Origin: Acanthaster planci
Taxonomy: Eukaryota; Echinodermata; Asteroidea; Valvatida; Acanthasteridae
Assembly (NCBI RefSeq): GCF_001949145.1
Contig: NW_019091356.1
Span: 2,822,713 to 2,886,712, forward strand
Length of the DNA stretch: 64,000 nt
Direction of reading: 5' to 3'
Shown here in pieces: positions 44,701 to 59,500 of this stretch. The first letter of the stretch is position 1, and every line of letters starts with the position of its first letter. Both the position numbers and the translations under genes were made by a program. The notes below the pieces were generated by a model that saw only the letters and a list, made by a program, of their open reading frames with translations, ran no database searches and had not been told where the DNA came from.

Positions 44701-47700
44701 AGGTCATTTTTTAAAATTCAAATCTTTACAAATGGGGTAGGTGCAATGTAAGTCGGAGCTAAAAATGGAATACGGAATGACTGAAAGTGGTATATCCTGG
44801 ATTGAGTGGGAAAGGATGATATTTAAGGCTATGAAAGTCCAACACGCAAGAAGTCAAGAAGCTTTATCAGATTTGGCAGAAAATTTCAACTTAACCTTTA
44901 GCCTGATTTATTAGTATTTGTGAAAATCTGTAGATTTTGTACAGAAAGAGTTAATAACACTGTACACCTAACAGGTCGCAAGAACTCCACTGGGTGCATG
45001 TATTTAGCGGGTACGGCTGATTTTCATCAGAATGAGCACAAAAGCCCATCAGGTGTTGGCAATATATAGTTTTTGTAGCCTGTCATACTGCTCTCTATAT
45101 GTCACTGGGGGATATTTGTGTCACTACACTACAGAGAAGTAATATGTCACATGGTAAATACACGTGCACCGTAGTTCAACTCACTGAAATACAATGTCTG
45201 ATGTGGAGAAACCTGTCAGAGGTGTGTCGCTTATTTATTTATTTTGGGGGACTGGGGGCAGGGGCTGTGGGGAATGTAGACTCATTCCACGTAGAATCTT
45301 ACCCCATACTTTCACCACGGTACAAAAATTTCAAACTCTGTTTCCAAATTTCCAGCTATTTGTAAAATTTTGCCCTCTTAAAATGTCTGGCATTTAACGT
45401 GAATTCTATGATGTTGCTGTAGGTTTTCCAAAGGTTTTACAACATCAAGAACCTATTCATTATGTACAGAGTGATGTGTATGCACACAGCATGTAGTTTC
45501 CTTGCATGGTTGCATTTTAAAGTGAAGTGGTCTTATTTCCCACATGCATTGATTTTGAAAATGAAAAGCATAGTATGTAGACCAGACTGCTTGAATCTCT
45601 CCTGAGATTAACTTCCCAGCACACCCACATTACCATCAATATCAACATGATAAACAGATACATGATTAGCCATGCACTAATACATCTTCCATGGCAATTC
45701 CTACAATTTGAAAAACATTACAGCAAAGCTACAAAGATAGTAAATTAAGATTGCAGTAAGCACTTTCAGACAAAGCTAAAGTGATCCATTGAAAATTACA
45801 TGAAAGCATTTTTTTAGAAACATAATTTTTCAGTTGGATAATATCTTTGTGCACCTATATAAATCTCAAATATGATTGGTCTCCTTTCGGTTTCAGGTGC
45901 ATGATTTCCTGCAACTCTCTGTGTCTCCTGACAAGCCCCACCAATGTCACTAATGGGACTTGGTCATTTACAATTCATGTTGGCTGAGACTGCGGGGGCA
46001 GACATTTAACCAGACTGAACTTTAGCCTTGCTGTGCGTATACGAGTCGAGCGGCTCATCCAGATGAACTGCAGGATTTTTCAGACTGTTAACCCCTTTCC
46101 TTATACAAAGCCAAATTCTCCAATGCAACTCAGTCAGTGTTGACAATAAAAATATTCCTTTCCCTCTCCTTTGTCCAAGCTCTTTGGCACTAATTAACAT
46201 TTTGGTCCGAACAAAGTGAATACTGCCGAAATTATAAACTGTGTTGCATAACATGAATAAGAAAAATCATTGTTTGAGAATACAGCTGCCAAGAGTTGAG
46301 CCAATACCTTCAGAATTTACTCATAGTTAATGAAAAAAATATAGAGTGTCAGCTTGACTATAATTCTGATTTTGGAATTTTGAAATTAAGTTGGATTTTT
46401 GCCTTGCCCGGCGTGTATTATAACACTGTCTACTCAGGGCAAAATATCCAAAATTAACATCTCCCCGCCGCAAATTCATTCTTGGAAATTTTGAAAATGA
46501 AATAGGTCTGACATAACAGTGACAGAGAAAACATTTTTTTACCATTTGTCAATCAACGGACAATTTGACTCCTAACCAGAGATAAGACACCACCAACAAA
46601 CAAATGCAACGAGAGGTGTACATGCCAACAGCCATCATTGTTTAAAACTTGTGATCCGAGAGTAGTAAGAGTTTGCATCTAGCTGTTGGCTACACAGTTG
46701 TGTCCCCAAGCAAGCCACTTTACCCTCAACTTCCCTGTAATCAGGAAATATCCTGCAGTGGATGGGCATATCACCCGTGGAAACAGGTTGTATCAACAGT
46801 ATGGTACCAAAGAAAGAGGAGATAAACATCAGACATTATGAGCAGTATAAGCTGAAGACAGACATGATTTACTTTGCCAGTCTTGTAACAGATCAAGCAC
46901 ACTCAGCCAGAAACCAATCACACTCACTCAAAAAACCCAATGTTTTACTTAAAACTTCATGTCAGTAATCGGGATGACCCGACAACTTGCATAAAACTGT
47001 ATGGAGCAGTTTTGGACAATATCAGCATTTGAAACATGCCAAGATAATCAGAACTGGAGGCATTTGGTTCCCATCTTACATTTCAATTATACTTTCTGTG
47101 CATAAAACACCTGATACAGCAGGAACTTCTGTTTCTCTCAAATAAAGAAAGAAAGAAGAAGAAGAAAAAAAAAAAGAATTCACATTGTGTCTAAATATCT
47201 ATGGCCGGGAATCAAGGCTTCAATGCTTGCAGTGAAGTATATTTTATTCATTAATTTTTTTATAACCAGAGACTGCATACAGCCCATTGTATAACGACAA
47301 ATGAGCCCCTCAAAAGTATACATCAAATGCAAGCAAACCTGTCATGTCACTTCCCACGCAAGCAAACTATGCGTATTTGTCACAGTGAGCTCAGTCCAAA
47401 GCTTACAATGCGATAGTCACAATTTCCTGTCAGAGTTGTATTTATAGCAAGGAAGGAGGCTTGAATATCACACAAATGCCAATCATAATTTGCAATCCCT
47501 CAGCTGCATAGACAAGAACACTGCATTTCATTAAAATGCCATGTTTTTTTTCTTCCTTTTCTGGATGTGGGTGGGTGGGGGGGTAGAATATGTATTTTCC
47601 CTGAAAATGTTCAGTTAGGGTTGACAACATAACTAAGGAAAACGAACTGTTACCTAGCTCAATACAATAGAAACAAACATACACTGGTTTAGATGTACCG

Positions 47701-50363
47701 CTAATTCCCCCCCCCCCGCCCCACCCCCAAAATAAATAAATCAGAATGTGCATACGAGTACAGGCGTGTAATAGATGTATGGATATTCATTCCCACAATC
47801 TAAGTCAAAGCACAATCAAACGGACTAAAAACTGTAAATAGAATAATGTACGAAGAAGAAGCTGTCAGATTAAACAGAGTAAATATGGTTGGACTGAATC
47901 AAATGTGAGCTGAACGTCAATTGCTCTCCATGTAATCTGTATCAGCACCCAGTCTCACACATTCAGAGAGAGCATGAGGTCAGGTAAGACAAGCAACAAA
48001 GAACAGTACCACACGAACCACATGAATGGCTATTTAGTGCCCCACAGAGCTTGATGCAATGCCCAGGAGCGACACCACAGTGTACTACAAGTGCACTTGG
48101 CATCCACGCACACACTGATGCTACGGATTGTGCGCATTCAAATGAAAACTGGTTACGCATTGTCCATGCGGGTGTCATACTGTGAGAACGATTTTGGTTG
48201 GTAGGTAAATCTAGACCAGGCTTTGGGGGGAATTCTGTGAGGCATCACAACAATTTGAGTACACGTGCAGACATATTCCACGATGAATGTGTACACCATG
48301 TGGTCTCGGTGGAGTTGCCTTGCACAAAGTCCAGCAACAAGCATGGGTGCATGCATACAGCGTGTGCCACACACTGGAACTCTTATGTCGCGATCACACA
48401 ATGTTTTCAACTGGAGGTCCCAGACCTGTTTATATTAGCATGCTTTGCAAAGCTTCACTGGGGCATATCGGGTGTCAATGCAAAGTGATTAAAGCCTCTA
48501 GCCAATGGCTTCCCAATATTCTCATAGGCTCACATGATATTTCTAGCCAAGGCCGCTATTTTTGGACACGGATGAATGCTGGACATTTTTATTCTCACAT
48601 TGAAAGTTCACACACTTCTGCTTGAAATGTATATGGCTGTAAACGAAGCCAAGTTGCCACTGGAAAAGTCTCGGGAAACATATACATGTAATATAATTTC
48701 GGTATTTACGAATCTGTGGTTGAGTGTGGTGTTGCATTCAACATGTTCTATGCTATCAAGCTAATTAAATTGTTACTTCATGAACTCACAGCCAAGGCGA
48801 CTCTCATGTATCTGAGTTTAAACAAAGTAAGAAAACTTGACAGCTCACTTTACAACTTTATACTCACCTTTTCCAGGGACTGTGGATGTTAGGATGGCCC
48901 TCAGAAGTTTGGGTTAGCAGTTGTGCTGCCTTTTTTCTTCAGCTTTCATTTCCACTAGCTGCAAGCCAGTGGAGAGGACTGTAGGAAGTGGACATCTTGT
49001 CTTGGTCTGGTAATGTTCCAATCTGAACTCAGTCTACTGGAAATCCATGGTGATTGCTGAATCCACCAAGCTTGTTGGTAACAAAAGGAATCAGCTGGTG
49101 TGGTGTTTTAATTAAGCTAATGTTGATCTTTCTTTCATCCAGGCCACGAGACTCACAGATTACTGACGATTTGGAGACTGCAGAGGCTTCTTGGTATCAG
49201 ACCAATGATTAACATCAACCATCCAGTCTTCACTGTAATGCCTCTGAACTCGTTAAAAATCAGCTGTGGTAGTATCTTGCCCATATCTCTTGGAGCTCTA
49301 CAGGTCTTTATCTTGATCAAGAAATATCAGAATCCCGAAGTCTTCTGACTTACAATTTCACACACGGAGAGTCTCAAGTGGAACCAGACTACTAAGATTC
49401 CTATCAATGACTGTCATTACCCCTTATATTATTTAAAACTGCCATAAAAAGCAAGAAACTCAGTAAACAATCAAAACAAAAGAAAATGCATAGCATGATA
49501 GATAAAGGGACACTATTTATTCAGCTTTAAATTTCTGGAACAAAATCACAGCCACATTAGTATCTGATAATCTCTTATCCAGACATTGCTGAAACACAAT
49601 GGGCAACCAAAAATGTAGATGGGATACATTCAACCACTATGATTGGTCCATTTTACTACATCTGCTCTGCTATTGGTCTGCTGTCAAGTAAGTAACCAAT
49701 AACAGTGCAGCTCTCATCCTTGTGGACAACCACTGCACTGACCAAAGATTCTGGATGTGGTATGAACCCCTGATAAAAACTGAAATTAAATGCTTTCCTT
49801 TGATTTTTATTCCGACTGCCAACTTTACTCCATATTTCCATTTTAATGCTGGAGATATTCCCCAAACAGATATTTGTGACAAGCAATTTTAAATGAAATA
49901 GTTTTATCTATACTTTACCTTCCATTTGAATACACATGTTTTTTACATTGTCAGTTAAGAGTACTACACTGGCCCATTTGCCAAAGCAACATAAAAAAAG
50001 AACAGTTTCCTCTTTAAAATTACAAATAAATGATTTTTTTTGTTTAAAGATGAATTAAAATGTTTTGTAGCAATCTTAAATCTTTCTTATTTTACACGTT
50101 TGATATCTTTTTCACAAAAGAAAGATCAGTGTGCCTTTAGGAAAACCAAGCAGTTTTCTTTTTACACCAGGAATAATTACATTGATTGGTTTCTCAAATC
50201 TTTGCTACAACATGCAAGTTACATTTGGCTGCAGAACTGAAAAAGCCTTAGGAGGCACAAAATAGTCTAAACTACGATGTGGGTAATTCCAGAAATTAGG
50301 GGTCCAAAAGTGTGACAGTTTTGTGTCCCTGTTACGTCTGACCTTTGTTATTTGACATGGAAA
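29771..50363. other. Gene-poor intergenic interval
   Basis: About 20 kb with no exon I can support. Open frames are short (under 120 codons), lack recognisable motifs and have no consistent splice sites. It holds simple repeats (acatgtacatgt-type at about 31,950-32,010 and 33,405-33,470; A-rich at 44,105-44,155; C-rich at 47,707-47,727). A possible SINE tail fragment lies near 46,690-46,730. Confidence 0.5.
33405..33470. repeat. ACATGTAC-type simple repeat
   Basis: Run of tacatgtacatg-like hexamers with interruptions. Similar short runs occur at 31,950-32,010 and 39,958-39,980. Confidence 0.7.
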
Positions 50364-50822
50364 NNNNNNNNNNNNNNNNNNNNNNNNNNNNNNNNNNNNN
50401 NNNNNNNNNNNNNNNNNNNNNNNNNNNNNNNNNNNNNNNNNNNNNNNNNNNNNNNNNNNNNNNNNNNNNNNNNNNNNNNNNNNNNNNNNNNNNNNNNNNN
50501 NNNNNNNNNNNNNNNNNNNNNNNNNNNNNNNNNNNNNNNNNNNNNNNNNNNNNNNNNNNNNNNNNNNNNNNNNNNNNNNNNNNNNNNNNNNNNNNNNNNN
50601 NNNNNNNNNNNNNNNNNNNNNNNNNNNNNNNNNNNNNNNNNNNNNNNNNNNNNNNNNNNNNNNNNNNNNNNNNNNNNNNNNNNNNNNNNNNNNNNNNNNN
50701 NNNNNNNNNNNNNNNNNNNNNNNNNNNNNNNNNNNNNNNNNNNNNNNNNNNNNNNNNNNNNNNNNNNNNNNNNNNNNNNNNNNNNNNNNNNNNNNNNNNN
50801 NNNNNNNNNNNNNNNNNNNNNN
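50364..50822. other. Assembly gap (459 N)
   Basis: Unbroken N run. Translations spanning it are meaningless. Confidence 1.
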
Positions 50823-53160
50823 TAAATGTTTATGGAGGACGAATTTGCATTGTAACGGAAACATCCCTTTACAGAGTCACGGCATGCTGGAGTGTTGTTG
50901 TCGGAACTACTAGAATTTGGCTCAGTGCCAACTTGTGCAGTACATATAACACATGCCTTCTATCATTAGAGAGCCTGTTGCAGGAACGTGAGGGGATTTA
51001 GCTGTAGGAACTATCAACGGTGGATGAGTCACCCTACTAGGGGCATTGGACAGATTCACACACACAAAACTGCCTTCCCTTCCTTGGAACACTGACTTGC
51101 TTCAGTGACGAGTGCAACGTGGGGAATTGACACAACCTGTTGACCCACTTTAACTGAAATTTAAACTGATATCTTTTTTTCCCAAATATACGGGTATATA
51201 TTAAACGAGTCTTTTGTGTCAAAGACAAAAACAGCTGGAGAGATGGAATTCTTCAAGGTAAATAAACTTTATTTTGCTGACTGCATTAATTTTTAGGGTT
51301 CCTGAATGAGAGAAGTCCTAGATTTGGAAAAAACACTGAGTTTCAGTAAAAAATGTCAGGATTGTACAACAGCATGAAAAGAAGCATCTGTCATTCACTG
51401 CTCCGTTGAAATCACTTGAAATCAGCCAATTAGAAATTGTTGGTTTCTGAGGGACTCTACACAGCAGTCAGTTTACAGACTTGAGGTCTGATGACTTTAC
51501 TCGAAAAATACTCTTGCAACCTTTAACTAACACGAAAATTATTCTATTAATTTCCATACTCTATTTTGTCAACTTATCGTCAATTGATAGCCTGAATGGC
51601 CCCAACTCCTCCAATTTTACCAATTTTATTCACACACTTTTGGGTTTTTTAGGGTTAATAAGACTCAAATCATTTTACCTGATGCTCGCCTTGCTTTAAT
51701 ATCAATAAGAATTAACAAAATCTAGAATGTGCTGGACATTGAAATCTGGAACAAAAAAATTTGAGACCGTGAAAAATGTAGATTATGAGTGTCAACAACA
51801 GAGACAATAATTGACACTTAATACTAAACTTTGCATCAAGCTTACATCATTGTGCCACTCCAATTTGCAATTTACACTTTTAGAAAATATTCAGTGAGAT
51901 GTACGCAATCAAAGTTGTAATTTTTAAAAACCTTTGACAAGCACACAACTTTGCTGCTAGTCAGATACTAAAAATCTGTATATTTGTTTTTCAACACTCT
52001 TGTATTTGGAACTGGCATCCATTATGCTGCCAACTGGGCACGAAAATGGAAGGATTATCCATCTGGGCCATTCTACAAATTATCGGGGGTCTGATGTGTG
52101 ACATATCTTCCCATCCTTACTACACCTGACCTGTGTAATTTGCTAAAAGGATACCAATGAAATCGATATCCAACCATTTTTATTGGTTTGGTTGGTAATT
52201 TGCATTACTTAATCAACCTTAGAAATTAATGAATGTGCTCTCAACGTACAAAATCACATTTCGGATGTAACAGGAACAGGGAAAAAAACTGGACCCAAAC
52301 ATTAAAGAATGACCTATCTGTGAATTTAAAAAACTGTACCATTGCAATTGTGCCTGCAAGTGACATTTTTGAATTGTACAAAGTTGCACAATGTGACCTT
52401 TCTTTATCAAGTACAAAGCATTTTGACGAAGAGGTCTTGGAAACAACAGCTACACAAAACTAGAATGCAGCAAGGCTACGGATCCAGATCTTCAATACAG
52501 TTAAACAACGTCACTTAAACACAGAACGAGCAGCAAGAACAATCAATTACCAATTTGAACATGCGATCTCTTGAAATCCATGTTTACATCAGGCATCTTC
52601 TATCTTGGATTGATTTATCAACTGAAAAAGTTAGTCACTGTCTACAATGAGACTATAACCCCCATTCAACGAAAAAATTAACTACATCATATATATTGAG
52701 CAATCAACAGTGATTGCCAAATGCCGTAAACAATTTCATGAAGGAATGCAGGGGTTTCTAAAAGAAGTTTTCGGGCACTTTGATACTTCAGGGTGTTGAG
52801 AGGTGTAATTCTGGAGCTAGGGAAAGCACTTTCCTCCTGGCCTGCATGTCACCGGAAATCAACTATGTGTGATGCAACATAACAAAATGAGTCATAAGTC
52901 TCTGGACCTACTTTTGGGAAGAAACAGTCTTTTTGACAAATATTTGTACAATGGAATTCGATAGGAACCATCAATACGCTCACCCAATAGTGTATGCATT
53001 AGTTTAGATGTCAAACTGATTTGGTATAAAGTCAATCGCTTAGAAAGTTCCTCCTGCTTCAGTTCAGAAATACATGTACATGTAGGTGAAAACTATGAGA
53101 AACTTAAGACTCATTTTGTGAGAATCAATCGGGTATGTGTGTTTGGTGCTACCTGTACCT
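50823..53160 (-). other. ALIX 3' UTR/flank
   Basis: Downstream of the ALIX stop there is no coding sequence. Minus-strand poly(A) hexamers appear at 52178-52183 and 51268-51273. The latter is part of aaataaactttatttt, which reads as a poly(A) signal on both strands. The 3' UTR probably ends at one of these. Confidence 0.45.
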
Positions 53161-53543
53161 TCAGTGTTGCTGGTACGGATTGTAGCCTGGAGCGGATGGC
53201 TGCGGATATCCACCACCTTGTGGATATTGTGGATACTGCCCAGGCTGCTGCTGTGGTTGTTGATATCGGTTGCCATACTGTGTCGCCGGCTGCTGGGGAT
53301 AGCCGGGGGTCGCGTAGGGGTTGTAGGGGGTTGGCATGGGGGTGAACCCGCCATAGGGGGCATAGCTAGGCATGGGTTGGTAGCCAGAAGCATGGCTGGG
53401 CAGCGGCGCACCTTGGGGATAGGGCTGGGAGGGAGGGGTGGGTTGAGGGGCTTGAGCTGGGGGTGCTTCTTGGGTTACAGGCGGGGCTTGTGGCCGGGAG
53501 GGCGGTTGGCTTGGGCGAGGAGGTGGCTGTGCCCTGGATGATT
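53161..53543 (-). CDS. PDCD6IP: ALIX last exon: proline-rich tail
   Basis: Acceptor tttttactttcag, phase 1 in, TGA at 53163-53161. It encodes [20 protein letters not shown] (SH3-ligand-like), [13 protein letters not shown] (ALG-2-site-like), Gln/Tyr/Gly repeats and the end [16 protein letters not shown]. The tail PSAP is a classic TSG101 UEV ligand. Confidence 0.93.
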
Positions 53544-56500
53544 CTGAAAGTAAAAACCAAAGAACCTCATCATTACATCTTTGGTAACATCCATGTAATA
53601 ACCCAAACTCCAAAAAAAATCAAATCTACAAGGACACGGTTGCAGTATTGAGGAATATTTACTTAGACTGTCATCGCACAATGTGGATTCAACCAGGTGA
53701 GATCTTTAAAGAATGAGTGCCAGCTCAACTGCTGATACTGCAATGACACATTAAACCTTTACTGATACAGGCAGAAAAGTAAAGTATCCAGCGTAATGGA
53801 ATGAAAAGTCCCTTTGAGGAGTTACAAATACAAAACTGGGTAACATTTTCGTATGCAGTCTTCAATGAGATGAATTCAAAGGTTTGGGTACAAGGCAGTA
53901 TTTAAAGATTCTGAAAGCCCACCAACTTATATTGCATAAATTAAAGTCTTAACATGAAAGCAACAAAAGGTCAGCAACAGCAGAGAAAAAACCCCCAAAA
54001 CTGAGTAGCTAGGCAACAAATTGAGGTGGAAGATGCAGTTCCCTCGTGAGAGTAAAGGCCAGGTTACATTTCAAAATAAACAGAGGCAATGTGGAACAAC
54101 CCTTATGGCATCATGGAATTTAGTTTGCTTTTCCATTTGCCGATGGCAGGATTCACCTTCAACCTTTGAAAATTTATTAAGAATTAAAAAAAAAAAAAAA
54201 ATTTGAACCAAGGAACAACGATGAAACTCCTAGTTGAACTTGGGTAACATGCATGCAGTGGTAGTCACATAAGATTGGTTGTTAGTGCCGAACATAATGT
54301 GTGCTTTGCCAAGGCTTCACCAAAGAACACTAACAAATTATTTCCCGGAGGTTGTTGCCAGAAAATACGCTACCCACCCCACTGTAAAACATCAGATGCA
54401 AATGACCTGGTTATTACGGCAGGGGAAATTCACCAATGGGAAGGTACGATTAACATCATTTGTTATGAATATGTAAAAGAATTCAGGGAGCATCTTGAAA
54501 TATGAAATTCCTGTTCTTTTCTCAGTGGTCCTTGATGAACATGGTCTACTCCAGGTAGGAATGCAGTGTTCCTTGCTTATTCTCAAGTGGTAATGTGTTA
54601 TACATGCGCACACTTAGCCACATAGCCCAGGTGCAAGTTTTCACGTTCCCAAATTGGTACAAGTTCCCAGATAGAGACACATGTTTCCATATATAGGCAC
54701 ACATTCTTATTTAGACACAAATTCCCAGATGGGAGAAACTCATGTCCCTGGGCTGTTCCCAAAAGAAGGACTCGGTGTTCCAGATAAGTTTAGAAGAGGA
54801 AGTCTTCCCTTTGGAATGTTCCAGGCTTTTTGAGTTTTAGCTCCCTCTGTATGACTCTCAGCAGAAACTGTGGTGAAATGTGCGGTAAATATGCAAATGG
54901 CTGTTAGAGGCAAATTCAATACACAGAACCATTTGCTGTTGAGTGTCTGTTTACAATTGCATTCTTCTGACTTGAAATTTTTTGTAGTTAATTGGCACGG
55001 TCCTCAGATATATTGTGTGAAGTTGTTCATTACATATAACAAAGGTATCACATTATAGTGACCTACATATGAGGAGGTTTGCGGTGACAAGGTGTGAGCA
55101 AGTCTCTTTTGTGAGAACATGCGGTTCCCAAAAGTTTCACTTCACGATTACACTGTGTACTTTCTCTTCACTTTCTCCATAGGATGATCTTAGCACACTG
55201 TTCCAACCACTGAGTGAAAATCACACACAATGAGAGAAGAGAATTGCTCACACGGTGTTACAGCAAACCTTCTCACATTTAGTACTTCTGCCATGCGCTG
55301 CCTGAGGTCTTATTTATAGTGACCTACAAACCAGAATGTGTCACAAGTCTTTCAAAAGGATGAAATCTAAAAGAAAATTGTTCCAACTGAGAGAAAAATA
55401 AAAAAACAGTTCTAAAGCCACCATTTGGGGAAAAGAGCCAGGAGTGCCCAACGGTGAAGGGCAATACTTATTATTCATGCAATACAATCTATAGGCTGTG
55501 CCAGAGGTTGCAATTTACATAAAGTTTGTAGTTGTTATGCCAATCCAAAGCTTTATTAATGCACGAGGAAAGTACTTTATATTTACACGAACACAAAAAT
55601 TCGGTGGGATTTCTTTTTAATGCACATGCCGGCCCAGATGAGCAGATTCCTGCAGTAGGCAACTGACTTGTAACTTCAGCTTAACTGTTTTGTTAATGAT
55701 TTCTTAACTCTCATATATTTTGTAAATAAGAGGAATCCCAACATGGCCCAAATCTTGAGGGCAAAGCTGTCAAAACTGGCATGGTCCAGGACCAACAAAC
55801 CTTATGCAAGGACCTTACTTATGGCCCAATGCAACCTGTTACACGGACGTCAACAAACTGTGGTCACGAGGTCATGTATCCGCAAGTCAGTCACAAGTCA
55901 AGTGGCAAATTATTTAAACGAAGGGTGATAATGGCATTCAATAATCACAGTTCATTCTAGTTTTTCTCGACCCAGACTTATGAATGAATAGATTTGAAAC
56001 ATAATGACGTCACGCTCTGTTTACATCTTTGCTTTCCTACGTGGATCCATTGATCCTGTCCCACCTCACTGCCGTAGGAAAACGTACTTGTAATCAAAAC
56101 CGTGATGTCATTGTACCGGTTGGTCTAATGTGATTCATCCATGGCAGACTTGACTTACAACTCTGGCAAATGGACATAAAAATGAAGATCTGGAGACATT
56201 TCATTACCATCACCCACACCCAGTGACACTTAGATTGAAAACATGGACAATCTGTGAAATTGGTTCATTAACAACCAGAGGAGTTCATTTATGAAAGGTT
56301 CTAACCCTTTCACGCCGGGAAGCGGTAAGAGTCGCCGTAAAAATTGAGATCCCTCAGCCCGCTTTTCAGCTATTATTCTCGGCCCACGCTCGAGCGAACA
56401 CGGTGAAAGAAAGCATACCCTGGCTCTTGTATACATGGTGATTGGCCTTTGTGTGTTGCCAAGAAATGAAAAGGTCCAATTTGCATCATAATCACCAGCT

Positions 56501-59500
56501 TCACAACAGTCCCCGCTTTGAAAAGAGGCAACGGGAATGTGGAAGCTTGAGTAGAGCCGCATGCCACCAAACAATGAGCCTTTTCACTGTGTAAATCAAA
56601 GCGTGCAGAGCACGGAGGGCCATAAACCGAGAATTTGTGGTTTGGCGGGTGGCCTTCATGGCCAAGCGAGGCTGGAATTCTCTGAGTCGCCTTTCAGAAA
56701 AAAGTCCCGGTGTCAACGGGTTAACTTCCTTGATGGTGCATACAACACACGACACAAGGCCCATACACAAATCGATGTACATGTACCATCAAACGACCAA
56801 TGATGTTAGTGAAATGATTAGGCCAGAGGCAAAGGTGACGAGGCTAACTAGTACAGACAGAAAAAAAAAACCGACCTGACTCTATAGGCATGATTGAGAG
56901 CAGTGACGGTGGATGATCTTTGACTTTTATCTACCTGGTTGGCCAGGTGCGGCAGAGGAGCCTGGTCCCCCGCTCTCAGTTGTGCCGGAAACTGCTGGTT
57001 GGACATGCATTTAAGACAGAGGAACGGCGGGGATTAGAACGAAAGAATCGACTGCAGGGAAAGCTTGGGATGCCGAAGGGTGTGACAAGGTCAGGTACAA
57101 CTCTTGTGGGAGGTGGTTAGCAGGGTTTCAAGAAGAGCAATGGGAAATTTCAGTCAGTGCTAGAGGAATCCAAAGTGGAGCTGTCGTTTGTTTATCAGTA
57201 CAGACAGGCCTTTGCTCACACAAAGTGGGGCAGCATCATCACATCAGCCTGTTCCAAATTAAGAACTGGATATACACGTTTATCCTGCCATGTGACCTTT
57301 GCCAGTTCCATGGTTGCGTGGTAAGATAATTTGCACCACTGGGTAGGAGGTTGCAGGCTTGAGTCCCGCCAGAGGAAGCCTGTCATTTTGTTTCTCCCCA
57401 TGAACTCTGAAAAGGCACTTAGCATGGATTGAGGAGGAGAGCTTGACAGTGAAGAACAAAGCCTATATGAAGGTCAATTTTCGCCGACAGCTATGTGCAG
57501 AAATGTGCTAAGCAAATAAATACTTGCTCAGCAACTGCAGGTTACCAGCCAAAAAGCCATGCAGTGAACACGTCTTGCGACTGGCTCTCAGCTTCTTTTT
57601 TGCCAAGCAGATTTTTTTAACCAAGCAGTTCTACACAGCTGGGCTCTGCAGGTCTGAAAAGGGGACACTTTGTCATAAAAAAGCCAAATGTTATGAATTA
57701 CTATCCTAAGAACATAAAAACTGAAGACACAGCACCTTAAAAAACTAACTGAAGTTGAAGAGAAGCATAAGATTTCATTTTTTCTAAAGATACTCCTTCA
57801 GCAATAGCTAGGAAAGCATCTGGCTTTCTGAAACTTCACAGGTTAGTCCTGTTAAGGTTTTAACTCTCAGAATTTTGATGTTTCTAGCAGAATTCCATGG
57901 CAATGGGCATATTCATCTTTGGGAACAAAACTGAAACACAAAAGTGTTTGATTGAGATGTTAGACAGATGTGAATGACTGAGCCCCATGTTCTTCCTGGT
58001 GACTTAATTGACACTCAAGGATATGACATGGACTGACAAGAAATCGACTCGGATGTCTGGGAAGGAAGTGTGATGACAAGACAAACGTTAGGGGAAGCAA
58101 TCGCCTTCAACAGTAATTGACTCTAGGGAGCGGCAGACACATGTTGACTGCCTCAAGTGATAGGGTGAAACTAGCTTCCTAAGGCATGCATTTAATTTTT
58201 CCCCGACATGAAGGGAAAATGGATCATCAAGAGGGACTAGTTTATCAGCATTTGTGATAAAGCAGCCAAGTTTTTCTTTTAAAACACAGATTCTGCAGAG
58301 TTTTCGAAATGTAACATTATCTTAACAACAGCAGACAAAAGTACTTCTGCTTCAATTTGACATGAACTGAAAAGTCACTTTTCAAATTTTCCCTCGGTGA
58401 AAATGTTTCCCCTATTCCAACTCTGGACACAACGTACCAGTACCACAAACATGTGTGTAGTTTCTCATGCAGAATGCCGGTTGCTCACAGCACAATACTT
58501 TCACATCAAGAAGCTGCAGGATAGTATTTTTTGCATGCCAAAATTTGGAAAATAAGTGAATACAATATGATGTGCTCTTGGTCAATCAAAACAATGAAAC
58601 CTGTGGGTGGAGCTGTTATTAAGAAACGTTGGCAGGTTTCAAGGAGAAAAAGTCTATCAAGGGGTAATTTCTGCAAGTTTGTTGAAGGGGACTGAAAGAC
58701 CACCTCACGGATTTCATTTTAAAGAGGCACGCTGTTTTGAGAACACCATATCATCCAGCCATTTTTTTTTACAAGGATCATGTAAATAACAGTGCCGTGC
58801 CAAAAAACAAAACAGCCATGCTGTTATTCATCTAGGGCAGCTTAATCAATGCATTTACACTGGCCAGATGTCTGCACAACATCCCCAGCCATTAAACAAT
58901 TCAAGCAAAGTGCAGCGCAGAAGAGCTGATAGGCAGGGAGCAATTACTGCTTCACTCACAGTACATGATGGGGAAAAAAAAACACATCCATTTATAGACG
59001 GTGCCAAATGCAATTTGGGTGTTGGCTGTGTTTTTAACAAAAGTACTCTTCTCTGTTCGTAATAATAGTTGCTAAATTAGCATAGCCTCCGAATGCAAAC
59101 TCATGCTAAAACAATAAAGGAGTGCTTACATGCAGACTAATTTTATTTAGAAGTGGACCTCAAAAATGAAACAAGCATGCAGGCAGCCCACGAGCTAGAA
59201 ATGTAATGCACAGTGAATCCATGTAGCATAAACCAAAAATCAGTTTGCTGTTCTTGTTGCTGTTCAGAGCACAGAGACACAATGGACGCGATCTGGTGGC
59301 TGGCTGAAACTCGGTGAGGTCACAGTAAAATGGCATCAACTCCCGACATCTATCACCATGTGTTTCCCACAGAGCGCCCTCTCCTGGTTTTCTTGCCTTG
59401 AGCTCCTTTAATATCAAGCTCAAATTTGGAGTGTTTCCCTTTGAGAACTCAGGACAGTTTCAGGGGACAGGAGACTGGGCCCAAGCCGGAGTTAAGGTTT

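Noticed and set aside
34000-48900. A hidden multi-exon gene in the intergenic interval
   Set aside because: I scanned the listed frames for domain motifs and linked splice sites and found none; short non-coding RNAs cannot be excluded.
49656-49886. 76-codon minus-strand ORF ending DESCTVIGYLLDSRPIAEQM
   Set aside because: Looks briefly protein-like, but no family is recognised, two overlapping frames are equally open and no splice context is seen.
50205-51001. ORFs spanning the N run
   Set aside because: They consist of unknown bases; artefacts of the gap.
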